From positions 1 to 64,000 of the forward strand of contig CANQLO010000005.1 in assembly GCA_947624715.1 (NCBI GenBank): a stretch of DNA of 64,000 bases. Direction: 5' to 3'. Position 1 is the first letter of the stretch, and the number at the start of each line of letters is the position of its first letter. The notes under the pieces are model-generated. The model ran no database searches. It was not told the DNA's origin and was given only the letters and a program-made list of their open reading frames with translations. The stretch is from an uncultured Clostridia bacterium. GTDB lineage: Bacteria > Bacillota_A > Clostridia > TANB77 > CAG-508. The position numbers were made by a program, and so were the translations under genes. Shown here piece after piece: positions 33,689 to 43,387 of the stretch.

Positions 33689-34513
33689 ATGAATGATAGT
33701 ATAGAAGTTTATGCTTTTGTTGGACCATCTGGAACTGGGAAAAGTTATAGAGCTCAAATGGTAGCAAGTAGATATGATATTAAATTTATAATTGATGACG
33801 GAATATTAGTAAAAGATAATGAAATTGTCGCAGGAAATTCTGCCAAAAAGGCTCCAACAAAAATAGAAACTGTAAAAAGAGCATTATTTATAAACGAAGC
33901 ACAGAGAAAAGAAATGCTAAGAGCTATAAGAAAATATAGACCAAAATCAATTTTGATATTAGGAACATCAGATAATATGGTAAAAGAAATTGCACAGAAT
34001 TTAAAATTACCAGAAATAAAAAAGACAATTTATATTACAGATGTTGCAACAGAAGAAGAAATTGATAGTGCAAAAAGAATGAGAACAACTGAAGGAAAAC
34101 ATGTAATACCAGTGCCAACATTTGAAATAAAAAAAGATTTCTCAGGATTTTTATTAGATCCACTTCAAATATTTAAAACAAATGGATTAGGAAATAAACC
34201 ATACATATCTGAAAAATCAATAATAAGACCAACGTTTAACTATATAGGCAATTTTACAATATCAGATACAGTATTTAGACAAATAATAGAATATCTAAGC
34301 TTAAAAAGTAATGCAATTTCTGAAATATTAAAGGTAAGAGTTAATAACTCAGAGGAAGGACCTACAATATATGTAGAAGCAGAAGTAAGATATGGTATAA
34401 ATATTTTGTCAGAGCTTGGAAGCTTTAAAGAAAAATGCATTAAAGAAATAGAAAGACTAACAGCAATGAATGTAAAAAGTATGAGAATAATTGCTAAAAA
34501 GTTAAAATTGTAA
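33689..34513 (+). CDS. P-loop ATPase with Asp23/Gls24-like C-terminus
   Basis: 274 aa. N-terminal Walker A VGPSGTGKSYRA and a Walker-B-like strand SILILGTSDNM. The C-terminal 90 residues (about 185-274: TISDTVFRQIIEYLSLKSNA and on to ITAMNVKSMRIIAKKL-type end) resemble the Asp23/Gls24 (DUF322) fold found in envelope-stress and membrane-associated proteins. It sits between the GT2 and Cmk-PlsC genes with tight spacing. The role is unknown; envelope biogenesis control is a reasonable inference. Confidence 0.65.
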   Translation: MNDSIEVYAFVGPSGTGKSYRAQMVASRYDIKFIIDDGILVKDNEIVAGNSAKKAPTKIETVKRALFINEAQRKEMLRAIRKYRPKSILILGTSDNMVKEIAQNLKLPEIKKTIYITDVATEEEIDSAKRMRTTEGKHVIPVPTFEIKKDFSGFLLDPLQIFKTNGLGNKPYISEKSIIRPTFNYIGNFTISDTVFRQIIEYLSLKSNAISEILKVRVNNSEEGPTIYVEAEVRYGINILSELGSFKEKCIKEIERLTAMNVKSMRIIAKKLKL

Positions 34514-34530
34514 TATAGGAGGAAAAACAT

Positions 34531-35817
34531 ATGCCATTTATAGTTGCAATAGATGGACCATCAGGAACAGGAAAAGGAACAGTAACAAGTTATTTAGCAA
34601 AAAAATTAAATTTGATGTATCTAGATACAGGAGCTACTTATAGATGTGTAACTCTAAAATTGCTAAATGATAATATTGATTTTGATGATGAAGAAAACAT
34701 TAAGAAAGCTTTAAAAAATATAAATATTGAATTCAAAAAAGATAAAGTTTATCTAGATGGAGAAGATGTGACTCTTGAAATAAGAAAAGATCCAGTAAAT
34801 AATAATGTATCACAAGTATCACATATTCCAGAAGTAAGAAAATCAATGGTTGATTTGCAAAGAAAAATGTCAGAAGGAAAAGATGTTATATTAGAAGGTA
34901 GAGATATTGGAACAAACGTATTTCCAAATGCTGATGTTAAGATATATCTAGATGCCTCAGTTGATGAAAGAGTAAAAAGAAGACTTAAACAAAATCAAGA
35001 AAAAGGAATAGAATGTACAGAAGAAGAGGTAAGGAAAAACATAGAATTTAGAGATAATAACGATAGAACAAGTACAATAGGACCTCTAAGACAAGCAGAA
35101 GATGCTATATATGTTGATACGAGTGATTTATCAATAAAAGAAGTTGAGAATAAACTTTATAAAATCATTAAATCAAAAAAAAGAGATGATAAATGGATTG
35201 AGAGAGGATATATAACAACTAAAAATACATGGCATAAAAGATTAAGAAGAAGGATAATAAAAGGATTTTTAGCAACACTTTATCATATAGCATATAGAGT
35301 TAAAATTACAGGGATAGAAAATCTTGAGTTAGATGAAGGTTTTATCGTTTGTGCTAACCATATAAATTATTTGGATGCAGCGGCTATTGTCTTATTAAAT
35401 AAAAAGTTTATAAGATTTGTTGCAAAATCAGATTTATATAGAATTCCTATTATATCTTTTTTAGGACACACTTTTGATGTTATACCAATAAAAAGAGGAA
35501 AAAATGATTTAGCATCAATAAAAATGTGCTTGAAAGCATTGAAAAACAAGGAAATTCTAGGAATATTCCCAGAAGGAACAAGAAAAGGATTAGAAAAGAA
35601 CGTTAAAGTAAAAAACGGAGCAGTCTTTTTAGCAGCTAAAGCAAAAGCAAAAATTGTACCAGTGGGAATTGGAGGAACATTTAAGCCTTTTTCAGAAGTT
35701 AGAATAAATTATGGAAAACCAATTGACATAATGCAATATCAAACAGATGACCCTGATTGGATAGATAATGCAAGCCAAGAGGTAATGAAGGAGATTATTA
35801 AACTTTCTTCAAATTAA
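34531..35817 (+). CDS. cmk-plsC: Fused cytidylate kinase / 1-acylglycerol-3-phosphate acyltransferase
   Basis: 428 aa. Residues 1-220 are cytidylate kinase: IDGPSGTGKGT, LDTGATYR, EGRDIGTNVFPNA, RVKRRLKQ, RDNNDRTS. They phosphorylate CMP and dCMP. Residues 235-428 are a PlsC/LPLAT acyltransferase: NHINYLDAA (the H-x4-D block with N in place of the common S), FPEGTRKG and VPVGIGG. It acylates lysophosphatidic acid at the membrane. In Clostridia cmk and plsC commonly adjoin, followed by ispH and rpsA; here the two are one reading frame and an S1 gene follows. ATG with strong TAGGAGG. Confidence 0.88.
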   Translation: MPFIVAIDGPSGTGKGTVTSYLAKKLNLMYLDTGATYRCVTLKLLNDNIDFDDEENIKKALKNINIEFKKDKVYLDGEDVTLEIRKDPVNNNVSQVSHIPEVRKSMVDLQRKMSEGKDVILEGRDIGTNVFPNADVKIYLDASVDERVKRRLKQNQEKGIECTEEEVRKNIEFRDNNDRTSTIGPLRQAEDAIYVDTSDLSIKEVENKLYKIIKSKKRDDKWIERGYITTKNTWHKRLRRRIIKGFLATLYHIAYRVKITGIENLELDEGFIVCANHINYLDAAAIVLLNKKFIRFVAKSDLYRIPIISFLGHTFDVIPIKRGKNDLASIKMCLKALKNKEILGIFPEGTRKGLEKNVKVKNGAVFLAAKAKAKIVPVGIGGTFKPFSEVRINYGKPIDIMQYQTDDPDWIDNASQEVMKEIIKLSSN

Positions 35818-35846
35818 AAGATACTACTCACAACTATTATCAAAAC

Positions 35847-35960
35847 ATAAATATAGTTATTTTTTCAAGCCTTGTTGTCGCTAGGCAACCTGACGGTTGT
35901 CGCTCCATTCGCGCTTCGCTTGATAGCGGCCAAGGCATTTTCAAAAATAACTATATTTAT
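35847..35960. repeat. Intergenic palindromic repeat, copy 4 (long form)
   Basis: 114 bp: ATAAATATAGTTATTTTTTC ... GCAACCTGACGGTTGTCGCT ... CCATTCGCGCTTCGCTTGAT ... AAAAATAACTATATTTAT. It has an extra CCATTCGCGC segment compared with copies 1 to 3, shared with copies 5 and 6. Confidence 0.8.
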
Positions 35961-35978
35961 GTAATTGACATTATTATG

Positions 35979-36007
35979 TTGACAAAGTTTGAATAATAAT
36001 ATATAAT
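35979..36007 (+). promoter_or_regulatory. Promoter of the S1-domain gene
   Basis: TTGACA (35979-35984), 17 bases, TATAAT (36002-36007). Confidence 0.75.
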
Positions 36008-36065
36008 GTAAAAGTTAATTTCTGAGATACAAAAATATATGTAAAGAAAAGGAATGATAATTATA

Positions 36066-36920
36066 ATGAATGAAGAAAATATTTCATTTGAAGAGCTTTT
36101 AAATAGCTCTATGAATCAAAACCAAAGATTAGGCAAAATTGCAGAAGGAACAGTTATTAGTGTTAATCAAAATAAGGAAGTTTTTGTTGATTTAAATTAC
36201 AAAGCAGATGGAATAATACCAAAAGGAGAATATTCTTTTGATGAAAATGCTGATCCAAGTAAAGAATTAAAGCCAGGAGATAAAATAAAAGTTGAAGTAC
36301 TTAAACAAAATGATGGCCAAGGAAATGTACTTTTATCTTATAAAAAATTAAGAGATCAAGAAAGAAAAAAAGATTTCTGGGAAAATGCAGAAGTTGGAAA
36401 AGAATATGAAGGTATTGTCTCAAGTATATGTTCTTATGGTGCTTTTATTGATATAAACGGAGTACAAGGACTTTTGCATATATCTGAAATATCTTGGAAT
36501 AGAGATGCAAAAGTACAAGATATATTAAAGCAAGGACAGACTATTAAGGTTATTATTAAAGAATTAGACAAAGAAAATAAAAGAATAAAACTTTCTTATG
36601 CAGATAAAGGAGTAAATCCTTGGGAAAATCTAAAACTTAATGTAGGAGATATTATTAAAGTTAAGATAAGAAAATTTATGCCATTTGGAGCATTTGCACA
36701 AATTGCAGAAGGTATAGATGGACTTATACATATTTCGCAAATATCAACTCAAAGAATAGCTAAGCCAGATGAAAAATTAAAAATTGGTGAAGAAGTAAAT
36801 GCAAAAGTTTTAAATATAGACCTAGAAAATAAGAAGATTGAACTTTCTATTAAAGAGTTAGAAGGTACAAGTGATGAGTATAGTAGCTTAGAGGAAAATA
36901 ACATAAACGAACAAAATTAA
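36066..36920 (+). CDS. S1-domain RNA-binding protein (short ribosomal S1-like)
   Basis: 284 aa from ATG 36066; ATG 36054 touches the AAAGGA site and is unlikely. Three S1 domains: about residues 20-90 (GKIAEGTVISVNQNKEVFVD), 105-175 (GKEYEGIVSSICSYGAFIDI, LLHISEISW) and 190-260 (GDIIKVKIRKFMPFGAFAQI, LIHISQIS). Three repeats match the shortened RpsA-like proteins of Clostridia, as opposed to the six of E. coli S1. Likely helps mRNA binding at the ribosome. Its position after cmk-plsC matches the conserved cmk-plsC-(ispH)-rpsA order. Confidence 0.85.
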   Translation: MNEENISFEELLNSSMNQNQRLGKIAEGTVISVNQNKEVFVDLNYKADGIIPKGEYSFDENADPSKELKPGDKIKVEVLKQNDGQGNVLLSYKKLRDQERKKDFWENAEVGKEYEGIVSSICSYGAFIDINGVQGLLHISEISWNRDAKVQDILKQGQTIKVIIKELDKENKRIKLSYADKGVNPWENLKLNVGDIIKVKIRKFMPFGAFAQIAEGIDGLIHISQISTQRIAKPDEKLKIGEEVNAKVLNIDLENKKIELSIKELEGTSDEYSSLEENNINEQN

Positions 36921-37017
36921 GAATAATTTATTATTATAAAAAAATAATGACAATATTAAACATTATAAAATAAATATTAAAAATAATGATAAAAATAGAA
37001 TAAAAGAGGATAAAAAA

Positions 37018-38844
37018 ATGAAAAACGAAAAAATTAGAAATATTGCAATAATTGCACACGTTGACCATGGTAAAACTACACTAGTTGATGCACTTTTACA
37101 TCAGAGTCACGTTTTTAGAGATAATGAACAAGTTGAAGAAAGAGTAATGGATTCAAATGATCTTGAAAGAGAAAGAGGAATCACTATTCTTTCAAAAAAT
37201 ACATCTATTATGTATAATGATATAAAAATAAATATAGTAGATACTCCGGGTCACGCAGACTTTGAAGGTGAAGTAGAACGTGTACTAAAAACAGTTGATG
37301 GAGTACTTTTATTAGTTGATGCTTTTGATGGTCCAATGCCACAAACAAGAGAAGTACTAAAAAAAGCATTAGCACTTAACTTACAACCAATAGTTGTTAT
37401 AAATAAGATAGATAGACCAGGAGCAAACCCTCTAAAAGCTGTTGATTCAGTTTTAGAGTTATTCATTGATTTAGGTGCAAATGATGAACAACTTGACTTT
37501 CCAGTTATATATGCATCTGCTAAAAATGGAATTGCTAAAATGAAATTAGAAGATGAAAGTGACAATGTTAAATGTATATTTGACACTATAATAGAAAAAA
37601 TCGATCCACCAAAATGTGAAATAGATGGACCATTACAACTTTTAGTATCTAATATAGGATATGATGATTATTTAGGAAGAATGGCATCAGGAAGAGTTGA
37701 AAGAGGAGTAATAAAATCTGGACAGACTGTAAGTATTTGCAAAGAAAATGGAAGTGTTGTCCAAGGAAAAATTGCAAAATTATTTACTTATGAAGGATTG
37801 AAAAAGGTTGAGGCAGAAGAAGTTAAAGCAGGAGATATAATTGTTGTTTCAGGAATATCAGATATTAATATTGGAGAAACAATATGTGATGTAGATCATC
37901 CAGAAAAAATTGACTTTGTTAATATTGATGAACCAACTGTATCAATGACATTTAGTGTAAATGATGGACCACTAGCTGGAAAAGAAGGAAAATTTGTTAC
38001 ATCTAGACATATAAGAGACAGATTACAAAAAGAACTTGAAAGAAATGTATCTTTGAGGGTAAAAGAAACAGATAAGGCTGATAGCTTTGAAGTATGTGGT
38101 CGTGGAGAATTACATTTATCAGTACTTATTGAAACAATGAGAAGAGAAGGTTTTGAACTTCTAGTATCACGTCCTAAGGTTATATTTAAGGATATAGATG
38201 GTGTAAAATGTGAACCAATGGAAACTCTAAGTGTAAATATTCCAGATGATTCTGTTGGAACAGTAATTGAAAAACTAGGAAAAAGAAAAGCTGAAATGAT
38301 AAATATGGAACCAGCAGAAGCAGGACATACAAAAATTGAATTTGAGATTCCAGCAAGGGGACTTATTGGATACAGAACAGAGTTCTTAACAGATACCAAA
38401 GGTGAAGGAAGAATGTCAAGTGTATTTAAGGAATACGCTCCATATAAAGGTGAAATACAATCTAGAACAAAGGGTGTTATAGTAGCTTTTGAAGCAGGAA
38501 CATCAATAACTTATGGATTATATAATGCACAACTAAGAGGAGAGCTTTTAATTGGTCCTGGAGTTGAAGTTTATGAAGGAATGATAGTTGGAATAAATCC
38601 AAGATATGAAGATTTATCAGTAAATGTATGCAAGGAAAAACATTTAACAAATACAAGAGCTTCAGGTTCTGATGATGCACTTAGATTAGTTCCACCATTA
38701 AAAATGTCATTAGAACAATCAATTGAGTTTATAGAAGATGATGAATTAGTTGAAGTTACACCATTAAATATTAGATTAAGAAAGAAAATACTAGACACTA
38801 AAACTAGAGAAAGAGAAGCAAGGAGAGATAATAAAACGGAATAA
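37018..38844 (+). CDS. typA: Ribosome-associated GTPase TypA/BipA
   Basis: 608 aa, family length. Translation-factor GTPase: G1 AHVDHGKTT, G3 DTPGHADF, G4 NKID, switch I ERERGIT. Domains II and III/V follow, with GRGELHLSVLIE. The specific C-terminal domain begins about residue 480 (RGLIGYRTEFLTDTKGEG lies just before). BipA helps 50S assembly and stress responses. ATG follows AAGAGGAT. Confidence 0.95.
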   Translation: MKNEKIRNIAIIAHVDHGKTTLVDALLHQSHVFRDNEQVEERVMDSNDLERERGITILSKNTSIMYNDIKINIVDTPGHADFEGEVERVLKTVDGVLLLVDAFDGPMPQTREVLKKALALNLQPIVVINKIDRPGANPLKAVDSVLELFIDLGANDEQLDFPVIYASAKNGIAKMKLEDESDNVKCIFDTIIEKIDPPKCEIDGPLQLLVSNIGYDDYLGRMASGRVERGVIKSGQTVSICKENGSVVQGKIAKLFTYEGLKKVEAEEVKAGDIIVVSGISDINIGETICDVDHPEKIDFVNIDEPTVSMTFSVNDGPLAGKEGKFVTSRHIRDRLQKELERNVSLRVKETDKADSFEVCGRGELHLSVLIETMRREGFELLVSRPKVIFKDIDGVKCEPMETLSVNIPDDSVGTVIEKLGKRKAEMINMEPAEAGHTKIEFEIPARGLIGYRTEFLTDTKGEGRMSSVFKEYAPYKGEIQSRTKGVIVAFEAGTSITYGLYNAQLRGELLIGPGVEVYEGMIVGINPRYEDLSVNVCKEKHLTNTRASGSDDALRLVPPLKMSLEQSIEFIEDDELVEVTPLNIRLRKKILDTKTREREARRDNKTE

Positions 38845-38854
38845 TTTTCTTAGA

Positions 38855-38898
38855 TAGCACTTTAAATTTTAGATTGTATTAAAATTTGAAGTGCTATT
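38855..38898 (+). terminator. Hairpin after typA
   Basis: ATAGCACTTTAAATTTTA pairs with the complementary TAAAATTTGAAGTGCTAT, but the T-run is short, so termination may be partial. Confidence 0.5.
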
Positions 38899-38911
38899 AA
38901 ATTAAAAAATA

Positions 38912-39025
38912 ATAAAATATAGTTATTTTTGAATAGCCGCGTAGCGATCAAGCGTAGCGCGAATGGAGCAGCAACCTTTAGGTTGCGTCGCGACAACAAG
39001 GCTTGAAAAAATAACTATATTTTAT
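38912..39025. repeat. Intergenic palindromic repeat, copy 5 (long form, inverted)
   Basis: AATATAGTTATTTTTGAATA ... GCGTAGCGATCAAGCGTAGC ... GCAACCTTTAGGTTGCGTCG ... TTGAAAAAATAACTATATTT. Orientation is opposite to copy 4. Confidence 0.8.
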
Positions 39026-39055
39026 AAATTATAACTTATATAGAGGAAATAAAAA

Positions 39056-39637
39056 ATGAATAATTTAAAGAAAATAAAAGAAAAAGCCATAAGTAATCAT
39101 GTTCCAATTATAATGGATGATACATTAAATGTAATAAATGAATATATGAAAAATAAAAAAGTGGAAAGAATATTAGAAATTGGAACAGCAGTAGGATATT
39201 CTGCAATATGTTTTTCTGATTTTTTAAATGAAAATGGTGTAATTGACACAATTGAACGTGATGAAAATATGATTATTGAAGCAAGGAATAATATCAAAGC
39301 AATGAACAAGGAAAATCAAATAAATATTTATGAAGGAGATGCAGTAGATATTCTTCCAACACTAGATAACATGTATGATATGATTTTTATTGATGCAGCT
39401 AAAACAAAATATCCTTTCTTTTTAGAACAATCTTTGAGAATGTTAAAAAGTAATGGAGTGATTTTTGCAGACAATATTTTATACAAAGGATATGTAATGA
39501 GTGACTATAATAAACATAAACAAAGAACTGCTGTAAATAATTTAAGAGAATATATAAAAAGGGTAACAGAAAACTCTAAACTAGACACAAAAATTTTAGA
39601 TGTCGGAGATGGTTTAGCCATAACTAGATTGTTATAA
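39056..39637 (+). CDS. SAM-dependent O-methyltransferase (YrrM/TrmR-like)
   Basis: 193 aa. Rossmann fold with motif I ILEIGTAVGYSAI, acidic TIERDENM, GDAVDILPTL, and MIFIDAAKTKYPFFLE. The DAAK block carries metal-binding Asp of the caffeoyl-CoA-type O-methyltransferase family. The bacterial YrrM/TrmR branch methylates 5-hydroxyuridine in tRNA; assignment to that exact role is inference. ATG follows TAGAGGAAA. Confidence 0.85.
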   Translation: MNNLKKIKEKAISNHVPIIMDDTLNVINEYMKNKKVERILEIGTAVGYSAICFSDFLNENGVIDTIERDENMIIEARNNIKAMNKENQINIYEGDAVDILPTLDNMYDMIFIDAAKTKYPFFLEQSLRMLKSNGVIFADNILYKGYVMSDYNKHKQRTAVNNLREYIKRVTENSKLDTKILDVGDGLAITRLL

Positions 39638-39641
39638 AATA

Positions 39642-39669
39642 TTGACTTTTTTATATGTTATGATAAAAT
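39642..39669 (+). promoter_or_regulatory. Promoter of the cadherin-like gene
   Basis: TTGACT (39642-39647), 16 bases, TAAAAT (39664-39669). Confidence 0.5.
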
Positions 39670-39754
39670 TTAAGCAGTTAAAATTTAATATAAAAAATTA
39701 TAAAAAAAGCAATAATAATTTTACATAAAACACACTAAGGAAGGATTAAAAAAA

Positions 39755-40612
39755 ATGAAAAATTTAAAAGTAGCAATAGTATCATTACTAACAATTATAT
39801 TATTATTTTTAGGAGAAATATCTTCTTATGCAACAGGAAGTACTACGAACTCACAAGATGATAGAACAGATAATTATTTAAAATCATTATCAATAGAAGG
39901 ATACGAAATATCTCCTGAATTTAATAAAAATACACTAACATATTATTTAGTTGTTCCAACAAGCGTATCATCTGTAAATGTGTTGGCAGAAGCAGAAAGT
40001 GAAAATGCAACTACAAAAATATCAGGAAATACCAGTCTTAGAAGCAAGGAAAATACTGTAAAAGTAGTTGTAACAGCTAAAAACAGGACAACTAAAACTT
40101 ATAGTATTATAGTAACAAGGCAAGACGATAATGGATTAAAATTATCTTCTTTAAGTATTGAAGGTGGAACTTTTCAAGAAGAATTTAATGAATCAAAGTA
40201 TAGTTATAATGTTGATGTTTTAAGTTCAAAAGATTCAACTGATTTAAAAATAGATGCAACTGCCAATGTTGAAAGTGCAGAAATTGAAATAATAGGAAAT
40301 ACCGGATTAGAGGCAGGAGTTCACTTAGTTACGATATTATTAAGAAGTGGTAGTAATGTAACAACATATGAAGTTACAGTAAATTTATCAGTTGAGAAGA
40401 CTATAATTTCAGAAGTAGAAAATAATGATTTTGTAGAAAAAGCAAAAACATATGTTACTGACTTTTTTAAAGATGAGAACAAAACACTTGCTTTATTAAT
40501 TGCAATTGCAGCAATTATGCTTTTACTTATAATAATTTTAATTGTAAAAATAACAAAGAAAAACAAAGCTGATAAAAATAGAGAAAATCTTGTTAAAAGA
40601 GCAAAAAAATAA
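39755..40612 (+). CDS. Surface protein with two cadherin-like beta-sandwich domains
   Basis: 285 aa. Signal peptide (residues 1-27, LLTIILLFLGEISSYA with cleavage near A-T-G). Two repeats of about 85 residues follow, beginning LKSLSIEGYEISPEFNKNTL and LSSLSIEGGTFQEEFNESKY, each ending in a TYxIxVTR or TYEVTV strand. This is the cadherin-like beta-sandwich pattern (PF12733). A C-terminal membrane helix (LALLIAIAAIMLLLIIILIV) and a Lys-rich tail anchor it. Domain exposed outside; partner unknown. ATG after AAGGAAGGA. Confidence 0.82.
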   Translation: MKNLKVAIVSLLTIILLFLGEISSYATGSTTNSQDDRTDNYLKSLSIEGYEISPEFNKNTLTYYLVVPTSVSSVNVLAEAESENATTKISGNTSLRSKENTVKVVVTAKNRTTKTYSIIVTRQDDNGLKLSSLSIEGGTFQEEFNESKYSYNVDVLSSKDSTDLKIDATANVESAEIEIIGNTGLEAGVHLVTILLRSGSNVTTYEVTVNLSVEKTIISEVENNDFVEKAKTYVTDFFKDENKTLALLIAIAAIMLLLIIILIVKITKKNKADKNRENLVKRAKK

Positions 40613-40722
40613 TGATTGTAAAAATGTAAACAAAAATAATAAGAGTAAGTAAAAATGTTATGATTATATATAAAGATACATATGAATGTATTTTGCATTA
40701 AAAGCAAAAAGGAGGAAAACGA

Positions 40723-41862
40723 ATGTTAAAAAGAGTGGCTATTTTAGCTAATGGTGGAGATGTTGCAGGATTGAATCCTGTTATAAGAGCAATAAAAAGG
40801 TCTTGCGAAATAAATGGAATTGAATGCTATGGTTTCATAGATGGATATAAAGGCTTACTTGAAAATAAAATCGTAAGATTAGATTTTAATCCAATGGCAG
40901 ATGGTATATTGCCTAAAGGTGGTTCGATAATTGGTTCATCAACAAACACTATAGTATTTCATTATAAAGTAACAAATCCAGATGGAAGTGTTGAATATAA
41001 AGACTTATCTGATTTATGTGTTCAAAATGTAGTAAGAGATGGTTTTGATTGTGTATTTACATTAGGTGGAGATAGCACACAAAAATCTTCAAGAGATTTA
41101 TTCGTAAAAGGAATAAAAACAATTGGAGTACCAAAAACAATAGATAATGATGTTGCATGTACAGATATAACATTTGGTTATAATACTGCTGTATCAGTTG
41201 CAGCAGAGGCATTAGACAGACTTCATACAACAGCAGAAACTCATCATAGAATAATGTGCCTAGAGGTTATGGGAAGATATGCAGGTTGGATTGCATTAGA
41301 ATCAGCTATAGCTGGTGGAGCAGATGCTGTACTTATTCCTGAAATACCATATGATATAAATAAAGTTGCAGAAAGTATAAGAAAAAGGATAGCAAGAGGA
41401 AAACAATTTAGTGTAGTTGTTGTATCAGAAGGAGCAAAACCTATAAATGGAGAAGCATCTACTTTTAAAAGTGATGTAGATAGTAATACTGGAATTTCTG
41501 TAAAATTTGCAGGAGCCGGTGATAGAGTTGCAAAAGAATTGCAAGAACTAATAGGATTAGAATCAAGATGTACAACTTTAGGATATATGCAAAGAGGAGG
41601 AACACCAACAGCATATGATAGAGTACTTTCTACAAAATATGGTGCAAAAGCTATGGAACTTGCAATGGAAGGTAAATTTGGAGTACTAACTGTCATAAAA
41701 AATGGTAAACTTGATTGTGTTCCATTAGAAGAAGTAGTTGGAAATAATAAAGAACTAGGAGCAGTTGAAGGTGGTACTGAGAATAGCAATATTAGATTAG
41801 TTACTATGGATGATGAACTTGTAAAAACAGCAAGAGATATTGGAATATGTTTGGGAGACTAA
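40723..41862 (+). CDS. pfkA: 6-phosphofructokinase family protein
   Basis: 379 aa. Glycolytic phosphorylation of fructose 6-phosphate. ANGGDVAGLNPVIRA, LGGDSTQKS, PKTIDNDVACTDITFGYNTA, and MGRYAGWIA are PFK substrate sites, and EIPYDI and QRGGTPTAYDRV lie further on. The GGDST in place of GGDGS and PKTIDND in place of PGTIDND place it with the longer group III / PPi-type or ATP-using variants, so ATP or PPi as donor is open. ATG follows AAAGGAGG. The next gene begins 19 bases on. Confidence 0.88.
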   Translation: MLKRVAILANGGDVAGLNPVIRAIKRSCEINGIECYGFIDGYKGLLENKIVRLDFNPMADGILPKGGSIIGSSTNTIVFHYKVTNPDGSVEYKDLSDLCVQNVVRDGFDCVFTLGGDSTQKSSRDLFVKGIKTIGVPKTIDNDVACTDITFGYNTAVSVAAEALDRLHTTAETHHRIMCLEVMGRYAGWIALESAIAGGADAVLIPEIPYDINKVAESIRKRIARGKQFSVVVVSEGAKPINGEASTFKSDVDSNTGISVKFAGAGDRVAKELQELIGLESRCTTLGYMQRGGTPTAYDRVLSTKYGAKAMELAMEGKFGVLTVIKNGKLDCVPLEEVVGNNKELGAVEGGTENSNIRLVTMDDELVKTARDIGICLGD

Positions 41863-41881
41863 GAAAGGGCTTATTCATATC

Positions 41882-43321
41882 ATGAAAGCTTTATTAAATA
41901 AAATCAATATAAAAAAAATAATAACTGTATATATAATATTACAACCAATAATAGATGTAGTCACATCATTATTGGTTCGTAATGTAAGTGAGGTTCTTAC
42001 TTTAGGCGTTATTGTTAGAACTCTCTTTATGATTGGTATTGCTATATATTCACTACTTACATGTGATAAAAAATATAGGAAAAAAATGATTATATATTAT
42101 ATAATATTAGTTATTTATTTAATCTCATTTATTGTTAATATGTATTTAAACTATGGTATAAATGGAATTTTCACACAGATTAAGGGGCTTGTAAAAACTT
42201 TCTATCTTCCAATCATTTTAGTTGCATTAATACCAATCTTGAAAGATAAAAATAATAGAATTGACAATAAAATATTAATCTACTCTTTATTTGGATATAT
42301 TTTTATTATATTTTTATCAAAAATATTTGGAGTAGGATATGCAACTTATGGTGGAACTGGAAAAGCTGGAACTGTAGGATTATTTTTTGCAGCAAATGAA
42401 ATTGGAGCTATAATAAGTTGTCTTGCACCAATTTTAATATTATGTTTGCTGAACAATGGAGCAAATGAAAATAAAGAAAATAATAATAGAGAATCATTAA
42501 AATATAAACTTATTTATATTGTTACTTTAATTTTATATATTTTTTCTATACTAGAAATGGGAACAAAAGCACCATTTTTTGGAGGAGTAGGACTAGCATT
42601 TATAACACTTTTGGTATGTGTAATTCAGTTCGTTTCATCAAAGAAAAAGGAATATTTGATAAAAGGAAGTATTACTATTTTAATTACTTTGGTAACTTTT
42701 ATTTTAGTACCATATAACTCAATAGGAATAAATATTAAGATTACAAATGGGATAAGTTTTCCAAAAATAACAGATATATTTCAGAATATTGAAAAAGGAA
42801 AAGTAAATATACAAGATAATGAAAATCAGGGACAATCAAATTCAATTCAAGAACAAGAAAATCAAGAACAAAACACATCTCAGTATCAACAATCAATAAT
42901 AAGTGGTAGAGATGAATTTTTAGCAAATAATCTAGAAATATATAAAAATTCAAGTGTTCAAAATAAAATACTTGGAATTGGTTATATGAAGGAAAATCCA
43001 GATGGATTAGCACAATTAAAACTTGTAGAAATGGATTATTTTGATATAGCTTTGTGCCATGGCATAATTGGCTTTATTGTTTATTTTGCACCATTTATTA
43101 TCTTGGCAGTGGTAATTATTAAAAATTTATTTAAAAACATAAAAAAAGTTATATTAAATAAAGAAATATGTTTTATGTTATATTCAGTAATTGATATTAT
43201 GGGAGCAGCTCTTCTTGCAGGACATATATTTACAGCACCAGCAAGCGGAATATTCGTAGCAGTTATAATTATACAATTACATGAAAAATTAAGAGAACTA
43301 GGGAATAGTGAATCTTTGTAG
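41882..43321 (+). CDS. Wzy/O-antigen-ligase-like membrane protein
   Basis: 479 aa from ATG 41882 (GAAAGGGC upstream); ATG 41840 overlaps pfkA and lacks a site. About 11-12 membrane helices with a long outward loop (about residues 290-375, Gln/Asn-rich KVNIQDNENQGQSNSIQEQE). This is the layout of O-antigen polymerases and ligases. Its position at the head of a glycosyltransferase/flippase cluster supports polymerising lipid-linked repeat units at the outer face. Confidence 0.75.
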   Translation: MKALLNKINIKKIITVYIILQPIIDVVTSLLVRNVSEVLTLGVIVRTLFMIGIAIYSLLTCDKKYRKKMIIYYIILVIYLISFIVNMYLNYGINGIFTQIKGLVKTFYLPIILVALIPILKDKNNRIDNKILIYSLFGYIFIIFLSKIFGVGYATYGGTGKAGTVGLFFAANEIGAIISCLAPILILCLLNNGANENKENNNRESLKYKLIYIVTLILYIFSILEMGTKAPFFGGVGLAFITLLVCVIQFVSSKKKEYLIKGSITILITLVTFILVPYNSIGINIKITNGISFPKITDIFQNIEKGKVNIQDNENQGQSNSIQEQENQEQNTSQYQQSIISGRDEFLANNLEIYKNSSVQNKILGIGYMKENPDGLAQLKLVEMDYFDIALCHGIIGFIVYFAPFIILAVVIIKNLFKNIKKVILNKEICFMLYSVIDIMGAALLAGHIFTAPASGIFVAVIIIQLHEKLRELGNSESL

Positions 43322-43387
43322 AAAGAATTCAAAATAAGTTTTATAGATTTATCTTAAAAATCTAAATATAAAATACAAGGAATAGTA

